Origin: Prostheceraeus crozeri
Taxonomy: Eukaryota > Platyhelminthes > Polycladida > Euryleptidae
DNA: 64,000 nucleotides
Assembly: GCA_907163375.1 (NCBI GenBank)
Contig: CAJQUW010001420.1
Span: 186,001-250,000, forward strand
Direction: 5' to 3'
In this document: piece by piece, positions 33,501 through 45,417 of the stretch
Numbering within the stretch: position 1 is the stretch's first letter
How the letters are laid out: every line of letters begins with the position of its first letter
Notes under the pieces: model-generated
The model's input: only the letters and a program-made list of their open reading frames with translations
What the model was told of the DNA's origin: nothing
Databases searched by the model: none
Translations under genes and position numbers: made by a program

Positions 33501-33612
33501 TTAGTTGACCAATGCATAGTTGCTTCTTGTGCTTCGTCTTGAATCTATAAAGATCAGAAAAGGTTTTCGGCATTATTATCACCAACAAAATAAGAAAAGT
33601 AATCAAACCCAT
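30562..33612 (-). CDS. LINE ORF2-type endonuclease/reverse transcriptase, uninterrupted
   Basis: 1016 codons without a stop. The N-terminal apurinic-type endonuclease shows LNVNSIRKE, QETKID (E70), SLYRRPS, DLN and SDHCMV (D243, H244). The RT shows RYRPVTVLCHHAKIMETV, motif A SLDLTAAFDSIP (D630), the RGIPQGSQWGPLLWNVYFND region and YADD (720-723). The C-terminus has SYGTSFWNKVPETLR. Domain order and short-repeat tail place it in the Jockey/CR1 superclade; I cannot fix the clade by eye. The expected catalytic residues are present, so it could be active or recent. The first residues are hydrophobic, and M14 (MPKTFSDLYRF) is an alternative start. No ORF1 was found upstream. Confidence 0.92.
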   Translation of the reverse strand: MGLITFLILLVIIMPKTFSDLYRFKTKHKKQLCIGQLNVNSIRKEEDRPLNTLKHDYLDKLKLDILRVQETKIDGSTSDNELLHSGYRTFREGKRKHGGILVYGRETLPIVQIPCSIEKGKAFEAIECVVLHVCAIDLRFVLVSLYRRPSQSLKTAREEMEFVLTLASSIKPDILVTEDLNLCALGTQTQQHQNLLNDVCDQFNIDCQINEPTRPESGSCLDVILCNEDLVSEAVVHDPGLSDHCMVVAALNCTCPVLEKRYLKCRSFKNFDAMKFLSDIRDALPVFYTSSIFDSIDEMYDFIHSIYIEILDEHAPWIEMNVRPNRVPWYTGKIAYARRQKHHWLNQTPKDDNGKRVKNSYAWNNKMYWQKVERRLNREAATAFFRRKCNSDKPNDFYRLFESHMHSRKVTDNTKILLISENQYIVDDEKVMDQLGEHFTHLGSNINKQNSDKQLDVLDDENCMSIDIIRRDVGTILPFEFSKITAKDVEDVIRNKIKCGKSNGIDGVPARSVKASSVEFSNVLSFLFNCMIQLCEFPTALKRGAWTPVFKGGSRVDVTRYRPVTVLCHHAKIMETVMTRQLSTHVLHMLSPYQFAYKKNYSTESALLYMVECWKSALELRDNVGIISLDLTAAFDSIPHSLMLRKLEAYGLSTSSLLLMKSYLSSRKNRVRLQGKVSEKWFETQRGIPQGSQWGPLLWNVYFNDILPFIRSTGAEVIAYADDVTVWVRDVSATKVQDRLRDTIQAILCWLKDNGLTPNPQKFQCMALGHDKEKIQFNAHDITLESLKCIKLLGVIIDSEFKYDNQVKEISRKVAWKLSGINRLKHYTSSRMRWRLVQTYIVPHFDYASILFLFLSASLKKKIDTMFDRCIRAAARDFKNPVCELVSKFDALRIPVRWHMALFRLMQAIAKTKTELNASRDRGSFIKNFQFSVGYAPLVFDELFILSENTHHNVFVQPRVRSVKFGKNSVRSYGTSFWNKVPETLRQVKCKSPSIIDFLRSYLQKQSGIQTSIYTA

Positions 33613-34350
33613 ACAAATGTACGTGTTAGTTTAATCCAAAGAGTTTCGAAGAAAACAGAATGGTCGGGACTCGAACTATGACCAAACAGATCACTAGTCA
33701 AACACTTAGTTCAGTAGACCATGACAGCTAATCTACAAGAGTTGTAATTGCTTCTTCATAACCCGGATAAATGAAAATCCAGTGCATAATATGTCTGATA
33801 CCCTGTGACGTCAAATTTCCGCAACAGACACCAACAGCAGGCAAGAATGGCAGATTGCACACTCTGAATGGAATTCACTGGTATCGACGTGGACAACGAC
33901 GAAAAAACGATGATAATAGCAATACTCCACAGAATATGAATGAACGAAGAACACAGCGATGATCACCAGAGCACAAGGAATAGACTGATCCAAAATTTCC
34001 AGAGATTCGTCGGCTTAACGATGCAAAAATTCACCATGTATTCCAGAGCACATAGACAGCGACAGAGATACAACCAGCACGACCAGTAGGAGCGGTAGTA
34101 GTTCATAATGTTTTCAGTTAGATCTTCGCGTCCACTCCTTGATGAAATGTCAGCCCACTTCGGAATATACTCAATTTAGTATTTTCATTGCAATAACATG
34201 TAGTCGCTGTTGCACCGTCGAGTTTCTCAAAATTGTTATACCATTGTCTCAAATGCGATGTACTGTTAAGTCTCGAGTCACCGTTCACACTTGGGTAGAA
34301 CGGATTGTAGGAGAGGCTGGAGAGACTTAGCCAACGCAAACATAAAGGTC
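33613..34350. other. Upstream flank / possible 5' UTR of the LINE
   Basis: Only short ORFs in several frames. It holds a tRNA-like stretch (33657-33725). The 5' boundary of the LINE was not found; no target duplication was identified. Confidence 0.35.
33657..33725 (-). repeat. tRNA-like sequence (SINE head or tRNA relic)
   Basis: The minus strand reads ATGGTCTACTGAACTAAGTG, TTTGACTAGTGATC and TAGTTCGAGTCCCGACC, giving A-box- and B-box-like words at tRNA spacing. The acceptor stem does not pair well, so it is not a clean tRNA gene. Confidence 0.4.
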
Positions 34351-35259
34351 ACTCTTTTAATTTTATCAAAATCCAATTGTAGTATCGACTTAAAACTTGA
34401 GATGCTGTTCTACGAGAACATAACAAGAAATGATTCTGATTCCAAATTACCACGATAACTATGGCCTACAAAGATATTGATATTTATGTGTGTGACATCT
34501 ACCTGTATGTGGAGACTTGGCCACCAATGGAGAGACTTGGACAATCTTGTGTGGATTGAACATTGGTTAAGAAAACTCTGTAAAGATAGAAGGAACTGGG
34601 TTATTGAATTTATTAAAATAATTCTCAATTTTTGTACCCGCTACTTTTCCACATCCCCAACTATTTTTCCGCACTGATCACTAGCGATTCGCTATCAGAC
34701 AATTTTCTGGGGTGTCCTTCAGTCAAATATCACCTAAAATGCACTATTACTTTCTTATAAGCTTAATGATGATAACGAGAAAATAAATTCAACGGATCTA
34801 AGGGAATTTTTTTTTGAGAAACATAACAGGTATTTATATTAATGTTCGTCGACCATTGCAAATGCTATCACAACCAATTTCTTAAAACTTGAGTGTTCTT
34901 GTTTCATCCGTATTCTATCAGAATTATTGAATCGAAAGGGTTTCCTTTCCACTCACTTTGAATTTTTATTATCCAAGAAGAGCAATATAGCAATAGTACC
35001 ATCAATATAGTGACGAATATAGTACTACATGTATTTAGTTACAGAAGCTATAATCATATCATGAGAAATTGTCATAGGCCTCATGACCTTCATTTTTAAC
35101 TATGGACTACAAAGCAAGAATAGACCTAGGCATTATGAACCTGTATCAGAAAGCTTTTTATCATGGTTCGAAGCTTATTTTTGAAAGTTCCGTAGACTAG
35201 GACATTGAACTACTGTACATTATAGGCCAGGATGTGCACATTAAGAATCAACCTTCAGA
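34351..35259. other. No gene recognised
   Basis: AT-rich sequence without repeats or motifs that I can identify. Confidence 0.4.
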
Positions 35260-35860
35260 GACCTAAGCTTTTTCAGACCTTCTGACCTCCAGACCTCCAG
35301 AGGACCCCTTCTATAAAGTTCCAGTTTACCTGATTAAATCGATATCAAAACATTAGGAAAGTTGATTTTAAGTAAAACAGTCATATTTGCGTGTAGCAGG
35401 TCGATATAACTAATCATTTGAGTGTCTTTCAGCCTTCTCAGTAAACACATGCGAAAATGTGTTGTTTTTGTAACTCAACGACATTTAGCACAGTATCAGT
35501 TGTAATAAAAGTCGGTTTTACGATGTTTGCTGTCACCATGTAACCTGAGATAGTTGATTTTAATGAAATTAATTTATTCCATGCAGCATAGCCCTGACAT
35601 CTGTCCATTTTTTAAAACAATTATCCATACCAATCGGAAATAGGCCTAAACTGAGCCATGATTGCTGCATTTCAAAACCATCAAATCAGCTGTGGAGATC
35701 TCAAACTCATGAATGATTGCAGTAAAAACTTTTCCAAAAGTCTTTTTTAGTGTTGAACTGAAAATATAATGATAGCTTCTATTTTAAACATTGATTGATG
35801 CTGACTTGCTCATGTAGGCCAACCAGTCATGCACGATCACATTTTCCGATCTTCTTGAAT
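35260..35860 (+). repeat. ~600-bp dispersed repeat, copy 1
   Basis: Colinear with 57660-58300 in the same orientation, sharing CCTTCTCAGTAAACACAT, GTCGGTTTTACGATGTTTGC, TTGATTTTAATGAAATTAAT and ATACCAATCGGAAATAGGCC. It starts with AGACCT/CCAGAGGACCCC words like those of the CTGAGACCTGAGG elements. No coding capacity. Confidence 0.75.
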
Positions 35861-37047
35861 AAAGCACGACAGAGTGACAATGGAACGAACGCTACACGAT
35901 TTCTCTCTCATATCAATTGACCGCATCCACGGTGGCCATATCTCCATGGCAGAACCATGCGGACATTTTGATCTCCTGACTTACATGTACGTGCATTATC
36001 AGCGAAACTGGTTACTGTGAGCCCATTGCAAACAGTTGGTACCATGAAGTGTGTTTTTGCAGTTCATGGACTCTTTCGACAAGATACGTGCAATGAAATA
36101 GACATGTAGGCCTACGAATTTTTCGGAATTCTATTTTTCTAATTTCAAATGTGCTCAGAGCATCACGGCCTACACGTGATGCCGGTTCCAACCCTGTGGT
36201 GCGTAGCATCAAACAAAATATTTATTTGGCTGCTAAATAGTCTGTTACTTGGTTATGCACAATTATTTACACATCCCTTCTACACACTTCCAGCGATCTC
36301 GGTCATGAACACGATGGAGACGAAGACAAATTCAACAATGAATCATCATCAGCAGTTATCGGCCCTGTTCATCATAACCCTCGCCATAAACGAGAACATA
36401 TCGTCATCAGGTGATTTTTTCAATCTGAGACAATTTCATCACATTGAGCCATTCATTGACTTTGATCATACACGATATTCTCTGTTACCTTATTCAGCCA
36501 TGAACTATAATTTAGATGTTGTAACCATGGGTGATTGCTTTTCTTTGAATCATTAATATTCTTAAATTTTAAATCACACTGTGCCCTGATATTCATCAAT
36601 ACAATTCGTTGCAATCATGAATAGTTTGTTTTATGAAATACCGATTGATGAGATTGGTGACGTAATGATCCATCACTCATAGAGCTTCACATGGTATCAC
36701 ATAAAGAAAGGGGGAGTGTAGGCCTACTTATCATTTATTGATGCTATGCATGCATGTATTTAAAGTACAGTCGTATTTGTGGATGTTGAAATACACAGTA
36801 TTCCGTCAGCTAACTTTTCAAAAATGCTGTGGTGTTACAATTCCAAGAATTCGAGTTGACTAGTTTTTAGCATGAAATGATTACATCCCGCACTTCCGAT
36901 ATTGCATGCAATGTTGATAACTAATGTAATGTCATATTCCCTCTGTTATCGCATGTAGGTAGTGAGTCAGTGACATTCTGAAAATCTTTCTCATGAATGA
37001 CAAGACCTGTTGAGAATGAAAAGAAATTCTGAAATATTATCGAATAC
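35861..37047. other. No gene established
   Basis: The plus ORF 36149-36556 includes a possible signal-like MNHHQQLSALFIITLAINEN followed by CAG/GTGATT. Its tail (about 36463-36540, PYSAMNYNLDVV) matches the LINE-derived sequence at 53430-53515, so that part is repeat. Confidence 0.35.
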
Positions 37048-37055
37048 ATTCATAG

Positions 37056-38561
37056 TAGAGGTGTGCAGACGTCAAAAATGGACTCTTCCCGACCCGAAAT
37101 TCTCCATGAAACCATAAACCCGACCTGACCCGAAATACTTTTCTCAACAAGACACGAACCCGAAATGTATTGAAAGAAACTCGACCCGACCTGTCCCGAA
37201 AATCATCATCGAAGACAAAAAACTCCCCATGATTGTGTACATCAAATTTGTATGTTGCGCTATAAAGTATAATTTTTTTTTCCATATCTATAAAATTAAG
37301 TCCTACACAAAATTAAAACGTAGATATAAGCTTGGACTCATTAAATTGTCAAAATTTATATAATACTCAAATATGTGTGCGCATTAATTTGTTAATGAAA
37401 TACTTAAATAATAATAGCGTTTGTTTGATTATGCCTCAAATGAAAATCGAGAGGCTGTACAGAGACATGCCATAACACATAAAATTACTAGTTCACGATG
37501 TCTTAACAAGTAATGTAGCATAAGGTAAACACCAAAAAGAAAATAAACACAAGAAATGCCGGCATAACGGAAATAGCAGTATTTGAGTTATATCGAGAAA
37601 TTGCTATTAGCTGACTTGGCCATTGTCGCAATGAAGCAGTTTCTTCGAATCAATGTTCTACAGAAAGGAATATCAAACTTCCGTGAGGTCGGCAATGCAC
37701 GAGGTGCGAGATAATGTTACGGATGGAAATCGTCATTAACTAGGGCCTCGAACATCTTGAATCCATGAACTATGCGCCGGTACTCAAGAGGTACAAAAGC
37801 AACGCACTTACATTCTGATGTGCGACAGATTAATTTGTGTCATCGAGATTGAATTCGCTCAATTTGATGGATGTTATGGATGGATAAATTCGTAAAAAGA
37901 GGGGAACAATATTCCAATATAGAGCGTATGCAGCTGTAATATACAGGGCATAGCTGATCTTTATTCATTTAGAATTTCAGTTGCCGCAGAAAATGGAGCT
38001 TTGATGATGCTTTTTTGCAAATACAAATGGATATCTCATTATGATAGTAAATAAGTCAGCAGCAATGAAATTTTAAGTGATATCGGGTTGACGCTTATTC
38101 ACTCGTAAGTGACGCTTGGGTGGGATAGTTTCCATCTTAACGCAGGTTGATCGCAGTCGGTAACTTGCATATAGGCAAATGTTTCTCTTAGGAAATACTC
38201 GATGAGCATTGGAATTTGTAGTCCAATCAGAGGGAGAGATTCGGTCGTCACAACTGCATATGAATGAGAGATGTGTTGTGCAGAAAATCGTTGCTCTTAT
38301 CTCTATGGGTGATGGTTGGTTGCTGATGAAAATGATGAGAGTCAGCGACCATTGAGCGCCAGTTTATAACAGCATTTGCATATAGGAAACATAATGAACC
38401 AAATTAGAAGGTTAAAATTTTCCATCAGATTCTCCCATAGTGCTGTATCGTCTACCCATTTTTGGGTTACACAGTATGTTTCAAAAAGTTTGCATTCCAC
38501 TTCTAACCCTAAAAACCCCGAACATTTCTCAACAAACCTACCCGACTGCACACCTCTTCTA
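37056..38561. mobile_element. hAT-like element, nonautonomous
   Basis: The ends TAGAGGTGTGCAG and (inverse) TAGAAGAGGTGTGCAG are flanked by exact 8-bp ATTCATAG (37048-37055 and 38562-38569). Subterminal GACCCGA/CCCGAA words occur at both ends. The 1506-bp interior has no transposase. Confidence 0.88.
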
Positions 38562-38569
38562 ATTCATAG

Positions 38570-39021
38570 GCCATCAGTGATAAATATAAGATTTGTTCAA
38601 TCTTCAAAGATATTCTTCGAAGCGACAGTTGGAAGAGAGTAATATTTATACATGTAAATAGATTGCAGCATGTGTTTCTTACACTTGCAAACATGATTTG
38701 AAATCAGAATGACAATTAACAGAAATTCACAATGTTATGTTTGAGTCATGTCTCACAGGATGATCTATAGATCATGATTCAAGCGACTAAATGTTGTTTT
38801 ACAACATTTGAAAAAAGATATAATGGGTTGAAGAATATTTATTATTCTATTATAGAAAATTTCTCTTATCTGGTGATGAGGAAGATGTTCACTGGGCATT
38901 TACTTTACTATTGGGTGCAATGCAATATCCCTCCTTCCATTGTGCCGAGTTTCCGTCACCGCTATGAGATTCGATATTTGAGAAAGATTTCAGATGCCTA
39001 ATCTGTTTCCGAATAATTATC
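38570..39021. other. No gene recognised
   Basis: One 75-codon plus ORF (38774-39001) without known motifs. Confidence 0.35.
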
Positions 39022-39348
39022 TCACAATGTTGTTATTAACTCATTGTCACTATTTAAGTAGATGCAGCAGGGGCGTAGCGTCCAGTGGGGCATTGCTCTT
39101 AGACCATCTTTGATAGGAATATTTGTATAAAGGGATGTGACATCTGTAGTCATTAGGATAAAGTTATTTGTCAAATTGCTTCCAATTGCACGTAATTTCT
39201 TAATAAAATCAGAAGTATCTCTTATATAAGAGTCAACATTTTGTGCCAATTGCTTGATTTGAGAATCAACAAACGAGCTTAGATTTTCTGTTGCACTAGA
39301 GCAAGATGAAACAATTGGACGACCTGGCATGTTCTTATGAATTTCTGA
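39022..39348 (-). pseudogene. Penelope-like RT fragment, different lineage
   Basis: The minus strand gives RLSEIHKNMPGRPIVSS, ENLSSFVDSQIKQLA, NVDSYIRDTSDFIKKL and TTDVTSLYTNIPI with motif A Asp. This is the fingers/palm part of a Penelope-like RT, distinct in sequence from the 23-28 kb family. It is cut off at both ends. Confidence 0.75.
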
Positions 39349-40088
39349 AAGTCGAAAAAAAATTTGATGTTCTTGAAATAAATGAAACTAGAAATAAATG
39401 AATAAGAGTAGGGTGACGGAACATATTAGACGATAACAACTTTAGATGTGCGAGAAAACATATTTCGATGAATTCCACCAACATAAAAGTGGCCACAGAT
39501 ATATTACCCTATCTAATAATTTATCTGATAAACTTTTGATCACGTATAAGATGTTGATCCCACGAATATGAAGAGGTTTGAAGCGATCAGTATTCAACAA
39601 TTAAGTTCAGAGATCAACAAATAAGATTTGCTTAATATAGCCCTGCAGTATTGTGGAATGTTGGGCGGGAAGCGTATTTTTGCGTTTATATGATCTATTT
39701 CCCAGCACATTTAGGCTAATCCATGATAGTTTTTGTACTTTACATGTAGTGATGAGTTTTGCTCTATAGCTTTGCTTGCCTTATGCTTTTTCATCTCATA
39801 GTTCATCAATCATGATTAAGGCTTATGCCAAAATATCGAATATTCATATTGACTTAGATTATTTTCTGTCAATAAACTTCTATTGATGTTTGTCAACATT
39901 TTTCATCTACCTGTAACTCACACTAATGATGCACAATCCAAATCAAATTGTGTGTACAGTGTGTTTCATAAATAGCTGCAAATTAGTAAAAAATGAATAT
40001 TTTGGAGAAAACAATAAGTTCTCTTATCCATAATTAAAAGAATTTGCTTCCTCTTATAAAATGCTCTTCTGTCTTGCATTTTGGCTCA
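39349..40088. other. No gene recognised
   Basis: AT-rich; nothing identified. Confidence 0.4.
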
Positions 40089-40096
40089 GTAAGGAC

Positions 40097-40557
40097 CATA
40101 GAAATCCGATTTATTTCATTTGTTTAGGTAACATTACTAGAATGGACAGCTGGGCTTTGTTGATGGTTAAGAAATGACTCATAAGTGTATACCGTTGTTA
40201 TAGTCACGACTTAACCACGGCGTAGTGTTCTGCGATAGTGTTGTGGCCATTCTAGTCTAACTACATAGAAATAGATTGTTTATCTGAAGTTGACTAGAAT
40301 GGAAATTGACTCAAGGTCGCGGCACACCCAGGGGAACTAAGTTGGGGCATGGATCACCAATGAAAAGCTTAGAATGACACATGTGACCGATTCTAGACCA
40401 ATGATACAGCCGTTGACAAGTGCATCTAAGTCAAAATGCGTGCGATTTATGTGCCGCTATTGTGTATTGCATGAAGCTCAACTTCCATTCTAGAGGTTTT
40501 ATTGTTATCAATTTCTATGTCTAACTAACGCGCAATAATATTAATCGGATTTCTATG
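40097..40557. mobile_element. CATAGAAAT TIR element (outer, split)
   Basis: CATAGAAATCCGATT at the left and its inverse at the right are flanked by GTAAGGAC (40089-40096) and GTAAAGAC (40558-40565), an 8-bp duplication with one mismatch. Without the nested insert the element is about 197 bp. Confidence 0.75.
40264..40519 (+). mobile_element. CATAGAAAT TIR element (nested)
   Basis: The ends CATAGAAAT/ATTTCTATG are flanked by exact TCTAACTA (40256-40263 and 40520-40527). The 256-bp interior matches 43424-43662 in inverse orientation, including TGCGTGCGATTTATGTGCCG and TCCATTCTAGAGGTTTTATT. Confidence 0.9.
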
Positions 40558-40565
40558 GTAAAGAC

Positions 40566-43004
40566 CTAGTCCTTAAGAGGACTGATGCTATTGTCCGAAG
40601 TATCCAAATTCGTCACCCTTAAGTTCAATTACTTTTCGAATGCACTTTGGCAAACTACATGTGCAGATCAAATCTCAGATCACATATTGATCAATTTGAT
40701 TCAAAGCCTTTCACTCCAAATATTCCAATCGAGTCAAATCATCACCTTTCACCAGAACCAATCAGTCATCGAACTCGTTAACTGAATGCTAAAGGACAAA
40801 GCATACGGTTCAAGCTCCTGAATGTAGTTGTCAGAGTTCTTGCTTTCCCTCATTCCATGCAGAAATTCACCACTTTCTATGGCTGCCTAAATGGTCAATT
40901 TCCTACATTGTCTCTGGTTCGGTATGCTACTTCGTCCGACCAAACAGCACGTGACCAATAATTCCTGTAGTGGCAACATTTCATTGACCATTGTAGTCGG
41001 GTAAATCCATTTTTATAACAAAATTTGTCAAAAACGTGTCTTCCGTCTGTGAAATCATTAGTTTTGAATCGATTTTCATAACTTTTTTCATCTTGATCGC
41101 TAGGATCTCCTCATTTCGGTCATGTAAATTCAAATCAATGCAAAAAATCTTCTTTGTTAAAAATTTAGCTCAAAAAGTGCCATAAAAAGTCTGTCTCCAG
41201 CGTGCACGAGATTAGGGAAGAAATTTCGGTTTGATCTACTTAAATATTACATTAAAGTTATATATCATGTGAAAGCGCATGAACCGTAGTTTCAATCAGA
41301 CTATAATTCAAGATTGCATTTACAAATAATTGGGATTTTTCTTCAATTAGCCTTTGTCAAATTGTAAAAATTGTCTTCAGACCGATGCACATTTGTCAAC
41401 TTGGAAATTATGTTTTTACTTTCTTTATACGACGAAATAGATTATTTGTGAGTCTTGTTGTTGCATCAAAAAGAAAAAATCAACTATGGATCATCACAGT
41501 TGAGCAATTGTGAATTTTAAGAAAATGACGTGCATTCTTTCGACCAGATTATTTTGATTTTTCTCAAAATGTCAATTTGATGCTGATAGCACATTTTTTA
41601 TCCGGATCTCATGGAAACTCGCAGGATTATCAAGAACGATAGCGTAATCATGCATGCGAAAGTTTGTTTGAAAAGACAATGATTATCATTTTCAAAATCT
41701 CGTAAAACGATCAAAATGTCCATCTGACCGAGACCACAAAATTATCGGTCAGAAGACACCTGGCACTATGCAGTGCAAATACAAAACTTGTACAAATACT
41801 CATTTGGTGTGGCCGCAACTATGATTTTCGGATTCAGCGTGAAAAATTGATCATGTATACAAATTTTCAAAGGAAGCGAAGTTGCAAAGTTGAAAACACA
41901 AAAATTGCCCAAACTGTTGTTATATAAAATGGATTTACACAGCCTCCTTTTTTGTGTCGCTCGGACAGAGTCAGTTTCGACGGTTTCTTGCGACTTGAAT
42001 GGTTAAGGCGTGTCCAAACAGTTGTCCTAGAACTTGCAACTCTTGATGTGACGCACATTTAGTCCACATGAACGCCATCCTATCTCCTCTGACCGCAACT
42101 CGTTGGACCAGGACTCGAACACAAAGGAAATTAGAAAACTAAACAGGTGCTGCATCCACACGGCGAGAAAGGCGGCACATTGACTTAAATGGTGTCATGA
42201 CTATGTTGATCATCACAAACCCAGCAACTGTTCGTGTAATGCATACATGTATTTCCTCTTCAATTCGGTAGTTTGAGATATGCTGCATGACCGATTATAT
42301 TTAGTTTCTCATTTTGATTTCCCTATTTCAATTGGTTTCAGTGGGAAAGCATTGGTTTCAATATCTCATTGAGCTGCTTGTTCGTGCATTCTTATCCTCA
42401 TTGTCTCCTCAAAATTATCAGTTTTATATTGTGCAATTTTTCAATAAATGGTTAATTTCTTCTTAATGATTTTCACTTGTTTTTTGACTTTGAATTGCAA
42501 TAACTAAAGCAACATTGTGGTGTTCATGAATTTATAACGAAAAATATATCCGGAATGAATGGAACTACTCAATTAAATTATAAATATAATGATTCTAGTG
42601 GATTACATGGATGGGGAGGAAAGTAGTTAAGACAAAGGGTCATTAATGTAGGAGTTAACAGAGTAGCAACTTCCGCAACATGCAGAAGGCTCTCTCGCAG
42701 GGAGCTGATCCCGATATGCAGGAAGCGTGACCGACATGGCGGTCAATAAGAGCACTGGTAGATATAGATTTAGATGAAAATCTGTCGATCTCATTCATCA
42801 CTGACGAATTTGATGTGCTATGTGCTTACCGTAATCAAAGCGTATTTACATGTACACTCTTTAGCAAAATTAATGTTACATACGGGTACACTCACATGTG
42901 AAATTTTATCTGCCTCTCTTTTCCTGTCTTATGATAGCCTACTATGCTCGTTCCTTGATACGATAACATTTTGTGATAACTAATGTATTTATTGTGAAAA
43001 TGTT
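40566..43004. other. No gene recognised (2.4 kb)
   Basis: Only short ORFs. A weak tRNA-like word order with GTGTTCGAGTCC occurs on the minus strand near 42095-42180. No repeats were found. Confidence 0.4.
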
Positions 43005-43007
43005 TGT

Positions 43008-43390
43008 TTTATCGGGTGACAACTCCACGAGCTGCGATTACTGCTGAGATGCGATCATTCACACTCTTTATCAATGAGTCATTAAAAAATTGTGGCATCA
43101 ATTGCTATTTTGCCAGGTGCCACTGTTTCAGCTGTTTCATTGTTTTTACGGGAGTGGAGCGAAAATTGATTTTCCTACTGAGGAAATTCCAGACATGCCC
43201 TATAGGATTCAAATCAGGGCTACAAGGAGGGTCTGGGCAGTGATCGTATTTCTCGCGTTCCTGAAAGAATTCACTCGCTGTGTGAGCTGATGCACTGTAA
43301 TCCTGAAAGTTGAAATTACGCAAACGTCGATATTCAGTCCACACTGAAGCCTTTTGCCTCCACAAGCACAAAAGCTCTATTGTCAATTCC
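43008..43390 (-). pseudogene. Tc1-like transposase, C-terminal fragment
   Basis: The minus strand gives FNFQDYSASAHTASEFFQER (catalytic D of the QDN..H motif kept, N replaced by Y), PCSPDLNPIGHVWNFLSRK (third acidic residue of PIE/PID is Gly) and SVNDRISAVIAARGVV at the end after a frame change near 43104. DD34E-type catalysis needs that third acid, so it is inactive. The DNA-binding half and the terminal repeats are absent. Confidence 0.85.
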
Positions 43391-43423
43391 AGCCATTCTG
43401 ATTAGACGTCTGTTGCTTCGAGA

Positions 43424-43662
43424 CATAGAAATTGACAACAATAAAACCTCTAGAATGGAACTTAAGCTTCATGCAATGCACAATAACGGCACATAAATCG
43501 CACGCATTTTCACTTAGATGCACCTGCCAACGTCTGTATCATTGGGTTAGAATCAGTCACATGAGTAAATCGAAGGTTTTAATTGGTTCTTCAAGCCCCG
43601 ACTTAGTTCCCTTGAGTCAATTTCCATTCTACCGAACTTCAGATAAACAGTTTATTTCTATG
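43424..43662 (-). mobile_element. CATAGAAAT TIR element, third copy
   Basis: Flanked by exact CTTCGAGA (43416-43423 and 43663-43670). At 239 bp it is the reverse complement of 40264-40519 with substitutions and small indels. It lies a few bases from the Tc1-like relic. Confidence 0.9.
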
Positions 43663-43670
43663 CTTCGAGA

Positions 43671-45417
43671 TGTAATTCTTTTCCGTCCTGATCGAATACC
43701 ATTTTTGCATTTCTGAATGCCAAATTCTTTTCGGTTGTAACATGTTCTTCACTTAAACCAATTTCATATCACCTAAGAAAATCACTGTCTTTAATCTGTC
43801 GATTCACCATGAACAGAAACTTTTTTCATTTGATAATGAAATAATAAATGAACAAGCAATGATGAGCAATAACTACGGTACTGCATCTACACGTTAGATG
43901 ACTAGTTAAGGCTCACTATCTATGTACACAGCATATGCATGTGCATTAGACTGTTATTAGATGAATTTGAATGAAAATCATGCCTATGTTACCAACTTCT
44001 TAACAAATGAATGGGGCAATGTAACATTAGTTATGATTATGAATCAAATTACTCGTATAATCGACTCGTGGATGAGTCCAAATACTTTTCTAAAAGCATT
44101 TTCTCTTGTCTATCCACTGATATGTGTTTCATTTTTCTAATCATCAAGAGGAGACCAATGTCTTTCAGATGATATATGATACTTTTGTAATCAAATGAAC
44201 TGAATGGCTGCAAAGACTGAGATGTTTCAACAATTGTAGTGATGTAACATAAATATTGCTAAAAAGTGTACGTCACAATGAAATAATGCAAAACTGCTAC
44301 TTGGACTTTAAAGAATGACTTAACAAATGAAAAACATCTCATCATTGATCAAACAATCTATAATATACATGAATGCATTTGCATCCTCAATTTTGTCTCT
44401 TCAAGATTCTATTTCTATTTTTTCTGATTATTTGCTCACTTCCGACATAGTCATGAATGAGTTTCTTCATTTCCAAGTTGCTAATAACTTAACTATATCT
44501 CCCCCATTTTTCCTCTTTGATTTTCTACTGCTTCGCCTTTAATTTTCTGCTGAAAGACGCCCTTGGTGCATATACAGGTATACCCCAAGCTTTGATAATG
44601 TCTCCATTTCCACTAGCCTGGGAAATGTTTTAAATAAAAAATGCATTTCATGCTTTTGTCTTTTTTATTCTAGCATTTTCTACCTACTTGATAAATGTGT
44701 CAGTGGTCTCAAAAGTGTTTGGATATGTTGAAACAAATCACCTATAATGCCGATAGCATGCAATTTGTATGTTTACTAGGTTGAATGTTTTTATCACACT
44801 AGTTATATTCATTGTCAACTACTTAATGTATAGAAACAGTAAAACTTCTTTTAAGAACGGGTTCAAAATCATATTTAAAAACTTGGTTTTGAAAACAAAT
44901 TTAGAATGTGGTTTAAAGTGAGATGTTGTTTTAAAACGATCATTTTTGTCGATATCACGCCAATTGTCAACATTCGCATTTCAAAATCCGGTGCAAGAGC
45001 ACTGATGAAAACCGTAAATGCATTAATATGGTATGTAAAAACATAAAAAGCAGTCACTGAAGCGAAAAATCATCTTTTCAAGTGCCACAGTTAATTTAAA
45101 TGGAAAACGACGTAAATGATCTAGCGCAACAGAAACTTTAGAACACAGAAAGGATGCAAGCTGCACCTAAAAAGTCCTTAGCTCATTTGAATGCACCAGC
45201 AAATTATCCAGATGAAAAGAAAGAAGACGATAGTCTAATAAAATAAAATAATATTAAAATATATTATAATATATAATATAATTTGATATTATAAAAAAAT
45301 AAAATAAAATAATGCAATAAAGAAATCAAAATTTTATCTGAGAAAATCTGATAAAATCTATAGGTGATATCAAAATACAAGAGAGAAATTGAACATACAT
45401 AAGAGCGCACGAGGAAA
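43671..45417. other. No gene recognised; AT tract at 45236-45330
   Basis: Short ORFs only. The last part holds a tract of TAAAATAAAATAATA and TATAATATATAA words just before the reverse-transcriptase relic, whose 5' region may begin near 45100. Confidence 0.4.

Noticed and set aside
33657-33725. Functional tRNA gene
   Set aside because: Box words are present but the acceptor stem does not pair; kept only as tRNA-like repeat.
36149-36556. 135-codon plus ORF with signal-like segment
   Set aside because: Its tail matches repeat sequence at 53430-53515 and no downstream exon was found.
42095-42180. tRNA-like stretch on the minus strand
   Set aside because: Only a B-box word is convincing.
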